Origin: Xylocopa sonorina
Lineage: Eukaryota > Arthropoda > Insecta > Hymenoptera > Apidae
Length of the DNA stretch: 64,000 nucleotides
Assembly: GCF_050948175.1 (NCBI RefSeq)
Contig: NW_027490132.1
Coordinates: forward strand, 372,001-436,000
Direction: 5' to 3'
How positions within the stretch are numbered: the stretch's first letter is position 1; every line of letters starts with the position of its first letter. The notes below the pieces were generated by a model. That model was not told where the DNA came from and searched no databases. It was given only the letters and a program-made list of their open reading frames with translations. Positions 47,460 to 61,200 of the stretch are shown one piece after another. The position numbers were made by a program, and so were the translations under genes.

Positions 47460-50215
47460 CGCTATTTCCTTGCGAGGAAGTGCCGCATTTACATTCATTT
47501 GAAGTGTAGACGAGGAATATATGACACTCCTCAAATCATATTATTCCTTACCATGAAACATAGATATGAGATGCGATATCACGTTTTAAGAAGCATTTGA
47601 AATCTATTGCTACGATACGTAGACATCTGCAATCGCTATTTCCTTGCAAGGAAGTGTCGCATTTACTTTCATTTGAATCGTAGACGAGGAATACATGACA
47701 CTTCGCAAATCATATTATATCTTACCATGAAACGTAAAAATGAGATGCAATATAGCGTTCTAAGAATCATAAGAACTCTATTGCTACGATACGTAGACAT
47801 CTGCATACGCTATTTCCTTGCAAGGAAGTGTCGCATTTACATTCATTTGAAGTGTAGACGAGGAATACATAACAGTTCGCAAATCATATTATATCTTACC
47901 ATGAAACATAGAAATGAGATGCGATATCGCGTTTTAAGAAGCATTAGAACACTATTGCTACGATAGGTAGACATTTGCAATCGCTATTTCCTTGCAAGGA
48001 AGTGTCGCTTTTACATTCATTTGAAGTGTAGACGAGGAATACATGACACTTCGCAAATCATATTATATCTTACCATGAAACATAGAAATGAGGTTCGATA
48101 TCGCGTTTTAAGAAGCATTAGAAAGCTATTGCTACGATACGTAGACATCTGCAAACGCTATTTCCTAGCAAGGAAGTGTCGCATTTACATTCATTTGAAG
48201 TGTAGACGAGGAATGCATAACACTTCGCAATGAATATTATATCTTGCCATGAAACATAGAAGTGAGATGCGATATCGCGTTATAAGAAGCATTAGAACTC
48301 TATTGCTACGATAGCTAGACATCTGCAGACGCTATTTCCTAGCAAGGAAGTGTCGCATTTACATCCATTTGAAGTGTAGACGAGGAATACATGACACTTC
48401 GCAAATCATATTATATCTTACCATGAAACATAGAAATGAGATGCGATATCGCGTTTTAAGAATCATAAGAACTCTACAGCTACGATACGTAGACATCTGC
48501 AATCGCTATTTCCTTGCAACGAAGTGTCGTATTTACATTCATTTGAAGTGTAGCCGAGGAATACATAACACTTCGCAAATCGTATTATATCTTACCATGA
48601 AACATAGAAATGAGATGCGATATCGCGTTTTAAGAATCATAAGAACTCTATTGCTACGATACGTAGACATCTGCAAACGCTATTTCCTTGCAAGGAAGTG
48701 TCGCATTCACATTCATTTGAAGTGTAGACGAGGAATGCATAACACATCGCAATGAATATTATATCTTATCATGAAACATAGATATGAGATGCAATATCGC
48801 GTTCTAAGAAGCATTAGAACTCTATTGCTACGATACGTAGACATCTGCAAACGCTATTTCCTTGCGAGGAAGTGCCGCATTTACATTCATTTGAAGTGTA
48901 GACGAGGAATATATGACACTCCTCAAATCATATTATTCCTTACCATGAAACATAGATATGAGATGCGATATCACGTTTTAAGAAGCATTTGAAATCTATT
49001 GCTACGATACGTAGACATCTGCAATCGCTATTTCCTTGCAAGGAAGTGTCGCATTTACTTTCATTTGAATCGTAGACGAGGAATACATGACACTTCGCAA
49101 ATCATATTATATCTTACCATGAAACGTAAAAATGAGATGCAATATAGCGTTCTAAGAATCATAAGAACTCTATTGCTACGATACGTAGACATCTGCATAC
49201 GCTATTTCCTTGCAAGGAAGTGTCGCATTTACATTCATTTGAAGTGTAGACGAGGAATACATAACAGTTCGCAAATCATATTATATCTTACCATGAAACA
49301 TAGAAATGAGGTGCGATATCGCGTTTTAAGAAGCATTAGAACACTATTGCTACGATAGGTAGACATTTGCAATCGCTATTTCCTTGCAAGGAAGTGTCGC
49401 TTTTACATTCATTTGAAGTGTAGACGAGGAATACATGACACTTCGCAAATCATATTATATCTTACCATGAAACATAGAAATGAGGTTCGATATCGCGTTT
49501 TAAGAAGCATTAGAAAGCTATTGCTACGATACGTAGACATCTGCAAACGCTATTTCCTAGCAAGGAAGTGTCGCATTTACATTCATTTGAAGTGTAGACG
49601 AGGAATGCATAACACTTCGCAATGAATATTATATCTTGCCATGAAACATAGAAATGAGATGCGATATCGCGTTATAAGAAGCATTAGAACTCTATTGCTA
49701 CGATAGCTAGACATCTGCAGACGCTATTTCCTAGCAAGGAAGTGTCGCATTTACATCCATTTGAAGTGTAGACGAGGAATACATGACACTTCGCAAATCA
49801 TATTATATCTTACCATGAAACATAGAAATGAGATGCGATATCGCGTTTTAAGAATCATAAGAACCCTACTGCTACGATACGTAGACATCTGCAATCGCTA
49901 TTTCCTTGCAACGAAGTGTCGTATTTACATTCATTTGAAGTGTAGCCGAGGAATACATAACACTTCGCAAATCGTATTATATCTTACCATGAAACATAGA
50001 AATGAGATGCGATATCGCGTTTTAAGAATCATAAGAACTCTATTGCTACGATACGTAGACATCTGCAAACGCTATTTCCTTGCAAGGAAGTGTCGCATTT
50101 ACATTCATCTGAATTGTAGACGAGGAATGCATAACACTTCGCAAATCGTATTATATCTTACCATGAAACATAGAAATGAGATGCGATATCGCGTTTTAAG
50201 AAGCATTTGAACTCT
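47460..50215 (+). repeat. 8-monomer higher-order repeat, two copies (offset 1392 bp)
   Basis: The private variants AATATATGACACTCC, CGTAAAAATGAG, GCAATATAGCG, GAGGTTCGATATC and TTGCAACGAAGTG occur at the same relative positions 1392 bp apart (frames starting 47607 and 48999, 48021 and 49413, 48369 and 49761). Part of the unit recurs near 59611-60237 and at the right window edge. Confidence 0.85.
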
Positions 50216-51199
50216 ATTGCATCGATACATAGACATCTGCAAACGCTATTTCCTAGCGAGGAAGTGTCGCATTCGCATTCATTTGAAGTGTAGACGGGGA
50301 ATACATAACACTTCGCAAATCATATTGTATCTTACCATGAAACATAGAAATGAGATGCGATATCGCGTTTTAAGAAGCATTAGAACTCTATTGCTACGAT
50401 ACGTAGACAACTGCAAACGCTATTTCCTTGCAAGGAAGTGTCGCATTTACATTCATTTGATGTGTAGACGAGGAATACATAACACTTCTCAAATCATATT
50501 ATATCTTACCATGAAACATAGAAATGAGATGCGATATCGCGTTTTAAGAAGCACTAGAAAGCTACTGCTGCGATACGTAGACATCTGCAAACGCTATTTC
50601 CTTGCAAGGAAGTGTCGCATTTACATTCATTTGAAGTGTAGACGAGGAATGCATAACACTTCGCAATGAATATTATATCTTATCAGGAAACATAGATATG
50701 AGATGCAGTATCTCGTTTTAAGAAGCATTTGAACTCTATTGCTTCGTTAAGTAGACATCTGCAAACACTATTTCCTAGCGAGGAAGTGTCGCATTCACAT
50801 TCATTTGAAGTATAGACGAGGAATACATAACACTTCGCAAATCATATTGTATCTTACCATGAAACATAGAAATGAGGTGCGATATCGCGTTTTAAGAATC
50901 ATAAGAACTCTATTGCTACGATACGTAGACATCTGCAAACGCTATTTCCTTGCAAGGAAGTGTCGCATTTACATTCATTTGAAGTGTAGACGAGGAATAC
51001 ATAACACTTCGCAAATCATATTATATCTTACCACGAAACATAGAAATGAGATGCGATATCGCGTTTTAAGAAGCATTAGAACTCTATTGCTACGATACGT
51101 AGACATCTGCAATCGCTATTTCCTTGCAAGGAAGTGTCGCATTCACATTCATTTGAAGTGTAGACGAGGAATGCATAACACATCGCAATGAATATTATA

Positions 51200-54100
51200 T
51201 CTTATCATGAAACATAGATATGAGATGCAATATCGCGTTCTAAGAAGCATTAGAACTCTATTGCTACGATACGTAGACATCTGCAAACACTATTTCCTTG
51301 CAAGGAAGTGTCGCATTTACATTCATTTGATGTGTAGACGAGGAATACATAACAGTTCGCAAATCATATTATATCTTACCATGAAACATAGAAATGAGAT
51401 GCGATATCGCATTTTAAGAAGCATTAGAACACTATTGCTACGATACCTAGACATCTGCAAACGCTATTTCCTAGCGAGGAAGTATCGCATTCACATTCAT
51501 TTGAAGAGTAGACTAGGAATACGTAACACTTCGCAAATCATGTTATATCTTACCATGAAACATAGAAATGAGATGCGATATCGCGTTTTAAGAATCATAT
51601 GAACTCTATTGCTACGATACGTAGACATCTGCAATCGCTATTTCCTTGCAAGGAAGTGTCGCATTCACATTCATTTGAAGTGTAGACGAGGAATGCATAA
51701 CACATCGCTATGAATATTATATCTTATCATGAAACATAGATATGAGATGCAATATCTCGTTTTAAGGAGCATTTGAACTCTATTGCTTTGATACGTAGAC
51801 ATCTGCATACGCTATTTCCTTGCAAGGAAGTGTCGCATTTACATTCATTTGAAGTGTAGACGAGGAATACATAACAGTTGGCAAATCATATTATATCTTA
51901 CCATGAAACATAGAAATGAGATGCGATATCGCGTTTTAAGAAGCATTAGAACACTATTGCTACGATAGGTAGACATTTGCAAACGCTATTTCCTTGCAAG
52001 GAAGTGTCGCATTTACATTCATTTGAAGTGTAGAGGAGGAATACATAACACTTCGCAAATCATATTACATCTTACCATGAAACATAGAAATGAGATGCGA
52101 TATCGCGTTCTAAGAAGCATTAGAATACTACTGCTACGATAGGTAGACATTTGCAAACGCTATTTCCTTGCAAGGAAGTGTCGCATTTACATTCATTTGA
52201 CGTGTAGACGAGGAATACATAACACTTAGCAAATCATATTATATCTTACCATGAAACAAAGAAATGAGATGCGATATCGCGTTTTAAGAAGCACTAGAAC
52301 TCTATTGCTACGATAGGTAGACATCTGCAAACGCTATTTCCTTACAAGGAAGTGTCGCATTTACATTCATTTGAAGTGTAGACGAGGAATACATAACACT
52401 TCGCAAATCATATTATACCTTACCATGAAACATAGAAATGAGATGCGATATCGCGTTTTAAGAATCATAAGAACTCTATTGCTACGATACGTAGACATCT
52501 GCAAACGCTATTTCCTTGCGAGGAAGTGTCGCATTTACATTCATTTGAAGTGTAGACGAGGAATACATGACACTCCTCAAATCATATTGTATCTTACCAT
52601 GAAATATAGAAATGAGATGCGATATCGCGTTTTAAGAAGCACTAGAACTCTATTGCTACGATAGGTAGACATCTGCAAACGCTATTTCCTTACAAGGAAG
52701 TGTCACATTTACATTCATTTGAAGTGTAGACGAGGAATACATAACACTTCGCAAATCATATTATTCCTTACCATGAAACATAGAAATGAGATGCGATATC
52801 GCGTTTTAAGAATCATATGAACTCTATTGCTACGATACGTAGATATCTGCAATCGCTATTTCCTTGCAAGGAAGTGTCGCATTTACATTCATTTGAAGTG
52901 TAGACGAGGAATACATAACACTTCGCAAATCATATTATATCTTACCACGAAACATAGAAATGAGATGCGATATCGCGTTTTAAGAAGCATTAGAACTCTA
53001 TTGCTACGATACGTAGACATCTGCAATCGCTATTTCCTTGCAAGGAAGTGTCGCATTCACATTCATTTGAAGTGTAGACGAGGAATGCATAACACATCGC
53101 AATGAATATTATATCTTATCATGAAACATAGATATGAGATGCAATATCGCGTTCTAAGAAGCATTAGAACTCTATTGCTACGATACGTAGACATCTGCAA
53201 ACGCTATTTCCTTGCAAGGAAGTGTCGCATTTACATTCATTTGATGTGTAGACGAGGAATACATAACAGTTCGCAAATCATATTATATCTTACCATGAAA
53301 CATAGAAATGAGATGCGATATCGCATTTTAAGAAGCATTAGAACACTATTGCTACGATACCTAGACATCTGCAAACGCTATTTCCTAGCGAGGAAGTATC
53401 GCATTCACATTCATTTGAAGAGTAGACTAGGAATACGTAACACTTCGCAAATCATGTTATATCTTACCATGAAACATAGAAATGAGATGCGATATCGCGT
53501 TTTAAGAATCATATGAACTCTATTGCTACGATACGTAGGCATCTGCAATCGCTATTTCCTTGCAAGGAAGTGTCGCATTCACATTCATTTGAAGTGTAGA
53601 CGAGGAATGCATAACACATCGCTATGAATATTATATCTTATCATGAAACATAGATATGAGATGCAATATCTCGTTTTAAGGAGCATTTGAACTCTATTGC
53701 TTTGATACGTAGACATCTGCATACGCTATTTCCTTGCAAGGAAGTGTCGCATTTACATTCATTTGAAGTGTAGACGAGGAATACATAACAGTTGGCATAT
53801 CATATTATATCTTACCATGAAACATAGAAATGAGATGCGATATAGCGTTTTAAGAAGCATTAGAACACTATTGCTACGATAGGTAGACATTTGCAAACGC
53901 TATTTCCTTGCAAGGAAGTGTCGCATTTACATTCATTTGAAGTGTAGAGGAGGAATACATAGCACTTCGCAAATCATATTACATCTTACCATGAAACATA
54001 GAAATGAGATGCGATATCGCGTTCTAAGAAGCATTAGAATACTACTGCTACGATAGGTAGACATTTGCAAACGCTATTTCCTTGCAAGGAAGTGTCGCAC

Positions 54101-57100
54101 TTACATTCATTTGACGTGTAGACGAGGAATACATAACACTTAGCAAATCATATTATATCTTACCATGAAACAAAGAAATGAGATGCGATATCGCGTTTTA
54201 AGAAGCACTAGAACTCTATTGCTACGATAGGTAGACATCTGCAAACGCTATTTCCTTACAAGGAAGTGTCGCATTTACATTCATTTGAAGTGTAGACGAG
54301 GAATACATAACACTTCGCAAATCATATTATACCTTACCATGAAACATAGAAATGAGATGCGATATCGCGTTTTAAGAATCATAAGAACTCTATTGCTACG
54401 ATACGTAGACATCTGCAAACGCTATTTCCTTGCGAGGAAGTGTCGCATTTACATTCATTTGAAGTGTAGACGAGGAATACATGACACTCCTCAAATCATA
54501 TTGTATCTTACCATGAAATATAGAAATGAGATGCGATATCGCGTTTTAAGAAGCACTAGAACTCTATTGCTACGATAGGTAGACATCTGCAAACGCTATT
54601 TCCTTACAAGGAAGTGTCACATTTACATTCATTTGAAGTGTAGACGAGGAATACATAACACTTCGCAAATCATATTATTCCTTACCATGAAACATAGAAA
54701 TGAGATGCGATATCGCGTTTTAAGAATCATATGAACTCTATTGCTACGATACGTAGACATCTGCAATCGCTATTTCCTTGCAAGGAAGTGTCGCATTCAC
54801 ATTCATTTGAAGTGTAGACGAGGAATGCATAACACATCGCAATGAATATTATATCTTATCATGAAACATAGATATGAGATGCAATATCTCGTTTTAAGGA
54901 GCATTTGAACTCTATTGCTTCGATACGTAGACATCTGCATACGCTATTTCCTTGCAAGGAAGTGTCGCATTCACATTCATTTGAAGTGTAGACGAGGAAT
55001 GCATAACACATCGCAATGAATATTATATCTTATCATGAAACATAGATATGAGATGCAATATCTCGTTTTAAGGAGCATTTGAACTCTATTGCTTCGATAC
55101 GTAGACATCTGCATACGCTATTTCCTTGCAAGGAAGTGTCGCATTTACATTCATTTGAAGTGTAGACGAGGAATACATAACAGTTCGCAAATCATATTAT
55201 ATCTTCCCATGAAACATAGAAATGAGATGCGATATCGCGTTTTAAGAAGCATTAGAACACTATTGCTACGATAGGTAGACATTTGCAAACGCTATTTCCT
55301 TGCAAGGAAGTGTCGCATTTACATTCATTTGAAGTGTAGAGGAGGAATACATAACACTTCGCAAATCATATTACATCTTACCATGAAACATAGAAATGAG
55401 ATGCGATATCGCGTTCTAAGAAGCATTAGAATACTACTGCTACGATAGGTAGACATTTGCAAACGCTATTTCCTTGCAAGGAAGTGTCGCATTTACATTC
55501 ATTTGACGTGTAGACGAGGAATACATAACACTTAGCAAATCATATTATATCTTACCATGAAACAAAGAAATGAGATGCGATATCGCGTTTTAAGAAGCAC
55601 TAGAACTCTATTGCTACGATAGGTAGACATCTGCAAACGCTATTTCCTTACAAGGAAGTGTCGCATTTACATTCATTTGAAGTGTAGACGAGGAATACAT
55701 AACACTTCGCAAATCATATTATACCTTACCATGAAACATAGAAATGAGATGCGATATCGCGTTTTAAGAATCATAAGAACTCTATTGCTACGATACGTAG
55801 ACATCTGCAAACGCTATTTCCTTGCGAGGAAGTGTCGCATTTACATTCATTTGAAGTGTAGACGAGGAATACATGACACTCCTCAAATCATATTGTATCT
55901 TACCATGAAATATAGAAATGAGATGCGATATCGCGTTTTAAGAAGCACTAGAACTCTATTGCTACGATAGGTAGACATCTGCAAACGCTATTTCCTTACA
56001 AGGAAGTGTCACATTTACATTCATTTGAAGTGTAGACGAGGAATACATAACACTTCGCAAATCATATTATTCCTTACCATGAAACATAGAAATGAGATGC
56101 GATATCGCGTTTTAAGAATCATATGAACTCTATTGCTACGATACGTAGACATCTGCAATCGCTATTTCCTTGCAAGGAAGTGTCGCATTTACATTCATTT
56201 GAAGTGTAGACGAGGAATACATAACACTTCGCAAATCATATTATATCTTACCACGAAACATAGAAATGAGATGCGATATCGCGTTTTAAGAAGCATTAGA
56301 ACTCTATTGCTACGATACGTAGACATCTGCAATCGCTATTTCCTTGCAAGGAAGTGTCGCATTCACATTCATTTGAAGTGTAGACGAGGAATGCATAACA
56401 CATCGCAATGAATATTATATCTTATCATGAAACATAGATATGAGATGCAATATCGCGTTCTAAGAAGCATTAGAACTCTATTGCTACGATACGTAGACAT
56501 CTGCAAACGCTATTTCCTTGCAAGGAAGTGTCGCATTTACATTCATTTGATGTGTAGACGAGGAATACATAACAGTTCGCAAATCATATTATATCTTACC
56601 ATGAAACATAGAAATGAGATGCGATATCGCATTTTAAGAAGCATTAGAACACTATTGCTACGATACCTAGACATCTGCAAACGCTATTTCCTAGCGAGGA
56701 AGTATCGCATTCACATTCATTTGAAGAGTAGACTAGGAATACGTAACACTTCGCAAATCATGTTATATCTTACCATGAAACATAGAAATGAGATGCGATA
56801 TCGCGTTTTAAGAATCATATGAACTCTATTGCTACGATACGTAGACATCTGCAATCGCTATTTCCTTGCAAGGAAGTGTCGCATTCACATTCATTTGAAG
56901 TGTAGACGAGGAATGCATAACACATCGCTATGAATATTATATCTTATCATGAAACATAGATATGAGATGCAATATCTCGTTTTAAGGAGCATTTGAACTC
57001 TATTGCTTTGATACGTAGACATCTGCATACGCTATTTCCTTGCAAGGAAGTGTCGCATTTACATTCATTTGAAGTGTAGACGAGGAATACATAACAGTTG

Positions 57101-58290
57101 GCAAATCATATTATATCTTACCATGAAACATAGAAATGAGATGCGATATCGCGTTTTAAGAAGCATTAGAACACTATTGCTACGATAGGTAGACATTTGC
57201 AAACGCTATTTCCTTGCAAGGAAGTGTCGCATTTACATTCATTTGAAGTGTAGAGGAGGAATACATAACACTTCGCAAATCATATTACATCTTACCATGA
57301 AACATAGAAATGAGATGCGATATCGCGTTCTAAGAAGCATTAGAATACTACTGCTACGATAGGTAGACATTTGCAAACGCTATTTCCTTGCAAGGAAGTG
57401 TCGCACTTACATTCATTTGACGTGTAGACGAGGAATACATAACACTTAGCAAATCATATTATATCTTACCATGAAACAAAGAAATGAGATGCGATATCGC
57501 GTTTTAAGAAGCACTAGAACTCTATTGCTACGATAGGTAGACATCTGCAAACGCTATTTCCTTACAAGGAAGTGTCGCATTTACATTCATTTGAAGTGTA
57601 GACGAGGAATACATAACACTTCGCAAATCATATTATACCTTACCATGAAACATAGAAATGAGATGCGATATCGCGTTTTAAGAATCATAAGAACTCTATT
57701 GCTACGATACGTAGACATCTGCAAACGCTATTTCCTTGCGAGGAAGTGTCGCATTTACATTCATTTGAAGTGTAGACGAGGAATACATGACACTCCTCAA
57801 ATCATATTGTATCTTACCATGAAATATAGAAATGAGATGCGATATCGCGTTTTAAGAAGCACTAGAACTCTATTGCTACGATAGGTAGACATCTGCAAAC
57901 GCTATTTCCTTACAAGGAAGTGTCACATTTACATTCATTTGAAGTGTAGACGAGGAATACATAACACTTCGCAAATCATATTATTCCTTACCATGAAACA
58001 TAGAAATGAGATGCGATATCGCGTTTTAAGAATCATATGAACTCTATTGCTACGATACATAGACATCTGCAATCGCTATTTCCTTGCAAGGAAGTGTCGC
58101 ATTCACATTCATTTGAAGTGTAGACGAGGAATGCATAACACATCGCAATGAATATTATATCTTATCATGAAACATAGATATGAGATGCAATATCTCGTTT
58201 TAAGGAGCATTTGAACTCTATTGCTTCGATACGTAGACATCTGCATACGCTATTTCCTTGCAAGGAAGTGTCGCATTCACATTCATTTGA
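51200..58290 (+). repeat. Nested 11- and 8-monomer higher-order repeats (offsets 1914, 1392 and 1914 bp)
   Basis: Frames starting at 52371, 54285, 55677 and 57591 are the same monomer pair at spacings of 11, 8 and 11 monomers. The GAGTAGACTAGG monomer occurs at about 51505, 53419 and 56725 (11 and 19 monomers apart) and is missing from the shorter unit. The 8-monomer unit therefore looks like an 11-monomer unit that lost three monomers. Copies are almost identical. Confidence 0.85.
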
Positions 58291-61200
58291 AGTGTAGAGG
58301 AGGAATACATAACACTTCGCAAATCATATTACATCTTACCATGAAACATAGAAATGAGGTGCGATATCGCGTTTTAAGAAGCATTGGAACTCTATTGCTA
58401 CGATACCTAGACATCTGCAGACGCTATTTCCTAGCAAGGAAGTGTCGCATTTACATTCATTTGAAGTGTAGACGAGGAATACACGACACTTCGCAAATCA
58501 TATTATATCTTATCATGAAACATAGAAATGAGATGCGATAACGCATTTTGAGGAGCACTAGAATTCTATTGCTACGATATGTAGACATCTGCAAACGCTA
58601 TTTCCTTGCAAGGAAGTGTCGCATTTACATTCATTTGAAGTGTAGAGGAGGAATTAATAACACTTCGCAAATCATATTACATCTTACCATGAAACAGAAA
58701 TGAGATGCAATATCGCGTTTTAAGAAGCATTAGAACTCCATTGCTACGATACCTAGAAATCTGAAGACGCTATTTCCTAGCAAGGAAGTGTGGCATTTAC
58801 ATTCATTTGAAGTGTAGACGAGGAATGCATGACACTTCGCAAATCATATTATATCTTATCATGAAACATAGATATGAGATGCAATATCTCGTTTTAAGAA
58901 TCATTTGAACTCTATTGCTTCGATACGCAGACATCTGCAAACGCTATTTCCTTGCAAGGAAGTGTCGCATTTACATTCATTTGAAGTGTAGACGAGGAAT
59001 ACATAACACTTCGCAAATCATATTATATCTTACCATGAAACATAGAAATGAGATGCGATATCGCGTTTTAAGAAGCACTAGAACTCTATTGCTACGATAG
59101 GTAGACATCTGCAAACGCTATTTCCTTACAAGGTAGTGTCACATTTACATTCATTTGAAGTGTAGACGAGGAATACATAACACTTCGCAAATCATATTAT
59201 TCCTTACCATGAAACATAGAAATGAGATGCGATATCGCCTTTTAAGAATCATAAGAACTCTATTGCTACAATACGTAGACATCTGCAAACGCTATTTCCT
59301 TACAGGGAAGTGTCGCATTTACATTCATTTGAAGTGTAGACGAGGAATACATAACACTTCGCAAATCATATTATATTTTACCATGAAACATAGAAATGAG
59401 AAGCGATATCGCGTCTTAAGAAGCATTAGAACACTATTGCTACAATAGGTAGACATTTGCAAACGCTATTTCCTAGCAAGGAAGTGTCGCATTCACATTC
59501 ATTTGAAGTGTAGACGAGGAATGCATAACACTTCGCAATGAATATTATATCTTGCCATGAAACATAGATATGAGATGCAATATCACGTTTTAAGAAGCAT
59601 TTGAACTCTATTGCTACGATACGTAGACATCTGCAATCGCTATTTCCTTGCAAGGAAGTGTCGCATTTACTTTCATTTGAATCGTAGACGAGGAATACAT
59701 GACACTTCGCAAATCATATTACATCTTACCATGAAACGTAAAAATGAGATGCAATATAGCGTTCTAAGAATCATAAGAACTCTATTGCTACGATACGTAG
59801 ACATCTGCATACGCTATTTCCTTGCAAGGAAGTGTCGCATTTACATTCATTTGAAGTGTAGACGAGGAATACATAACAGTTCGCAAATCATATTATATCT
59901 TACCATGAAACATAGAAATGAGATGCGATATCGCGTTTTAAGAAGCATTAGAACACTATTGCTACGATAGGTAGACATTTGCAAACGCTATTTCCTTGCA
60001 AGGAAGTGTCGCTTTTACATTCATTTGAAGTGTAGACGAGGAATACATGACACTTCGCAAATCATATTATATCTTACCATGAAACATAGAAATGAGATTC
60101 GATATCGCGTTTTAAGAAGCATTAGAAAGCTATTGCTACGATACGTAGACATCTGCAAACGCTACTTCCTTGCAAGGAAGTGCCGCATTTACATTCATTT
60201 GAATCGTAGACGAGGAATGCATAACACTTCGCAATGAATATTATATCTTATCATGAAACATAGATATGTGATGCAATATCTCGTTTTAAGAAGCATTAGA
60301 ACTCTATTGCTACGATACCTAGACATCTGCAGACGCTATTTCCTAGCAGGGAAGTGTCGCATTTACTTTCATTTGAAGTGTAGACGAGGAATACATGATA
60401 CTTCGCAAATGATATTATATCTTATCATGAAACATAGAAATGAGATGCGATATCGCGTTTTAAGAAGCATTTGAACTCTATTGCTACGATACGTAGACAT
60501 CTGCAATCGCTATTTCCTTGCAAGGAAGTGTCGCATTTACTTTCATTTGAATCGTAGACGAGGAATACATGACACTTCGCAAATCATATTATATCTTACC
60601 ATGAAACGTAAAAATGAGGTGCAATATAGCGTTCTAAGAATCATAAGAACTCTATTGCTACGATACGTAGACATCTGCAAACGCTATTTCCTTGCAAGGA
60701 AGTGTCGCATTCTCATTCATTTGAATCGTAGACGAGGAATGCATAACACTTCGCAATGAATATTATATCTTATCATGAAACATAAATATGAGATGCAATA
60801 TCTCGTTTTAAGAAGCATTAGAACTCTATTGCTACGATACGTAGACGTCTGCAAACGCTATTTCCTTGCAAGGAAGTGTCGCATTTACATTCGTTTGATG
60901 TGTAGACGAGGAATACATAACACTTCGCAAATCATATTATATCTTACCATGAAACATAGAAATGAGATGCGATATCGCGTTTTAAGAAGCACTAGAACAC
61001 TACTGCTGCGATAGGTAGACATTTGCAAACGCTATTTCCTTGCAAGGATGTGTCGCATTTGCATTCATTTGAAGTGTAGACGAGGAATGCATGACACTTC
61101 GCAAATCATATTATATCTTATCATGAAACATAGATATGAGATGCAATATCTCGTTTTAAGAATCATTTGAACTCTATTGCTTCGATACGCAGACATCTGC

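Noticed and set aside
59426..59653. Minus-strand satellite frames as small genes (also 1857-2066, 3374-3631, 24470-24679)
   Set aside because: Their peptides are mutual variants from the reverse strand of the monomer and arise only where a reverse-frame stop is mutated.
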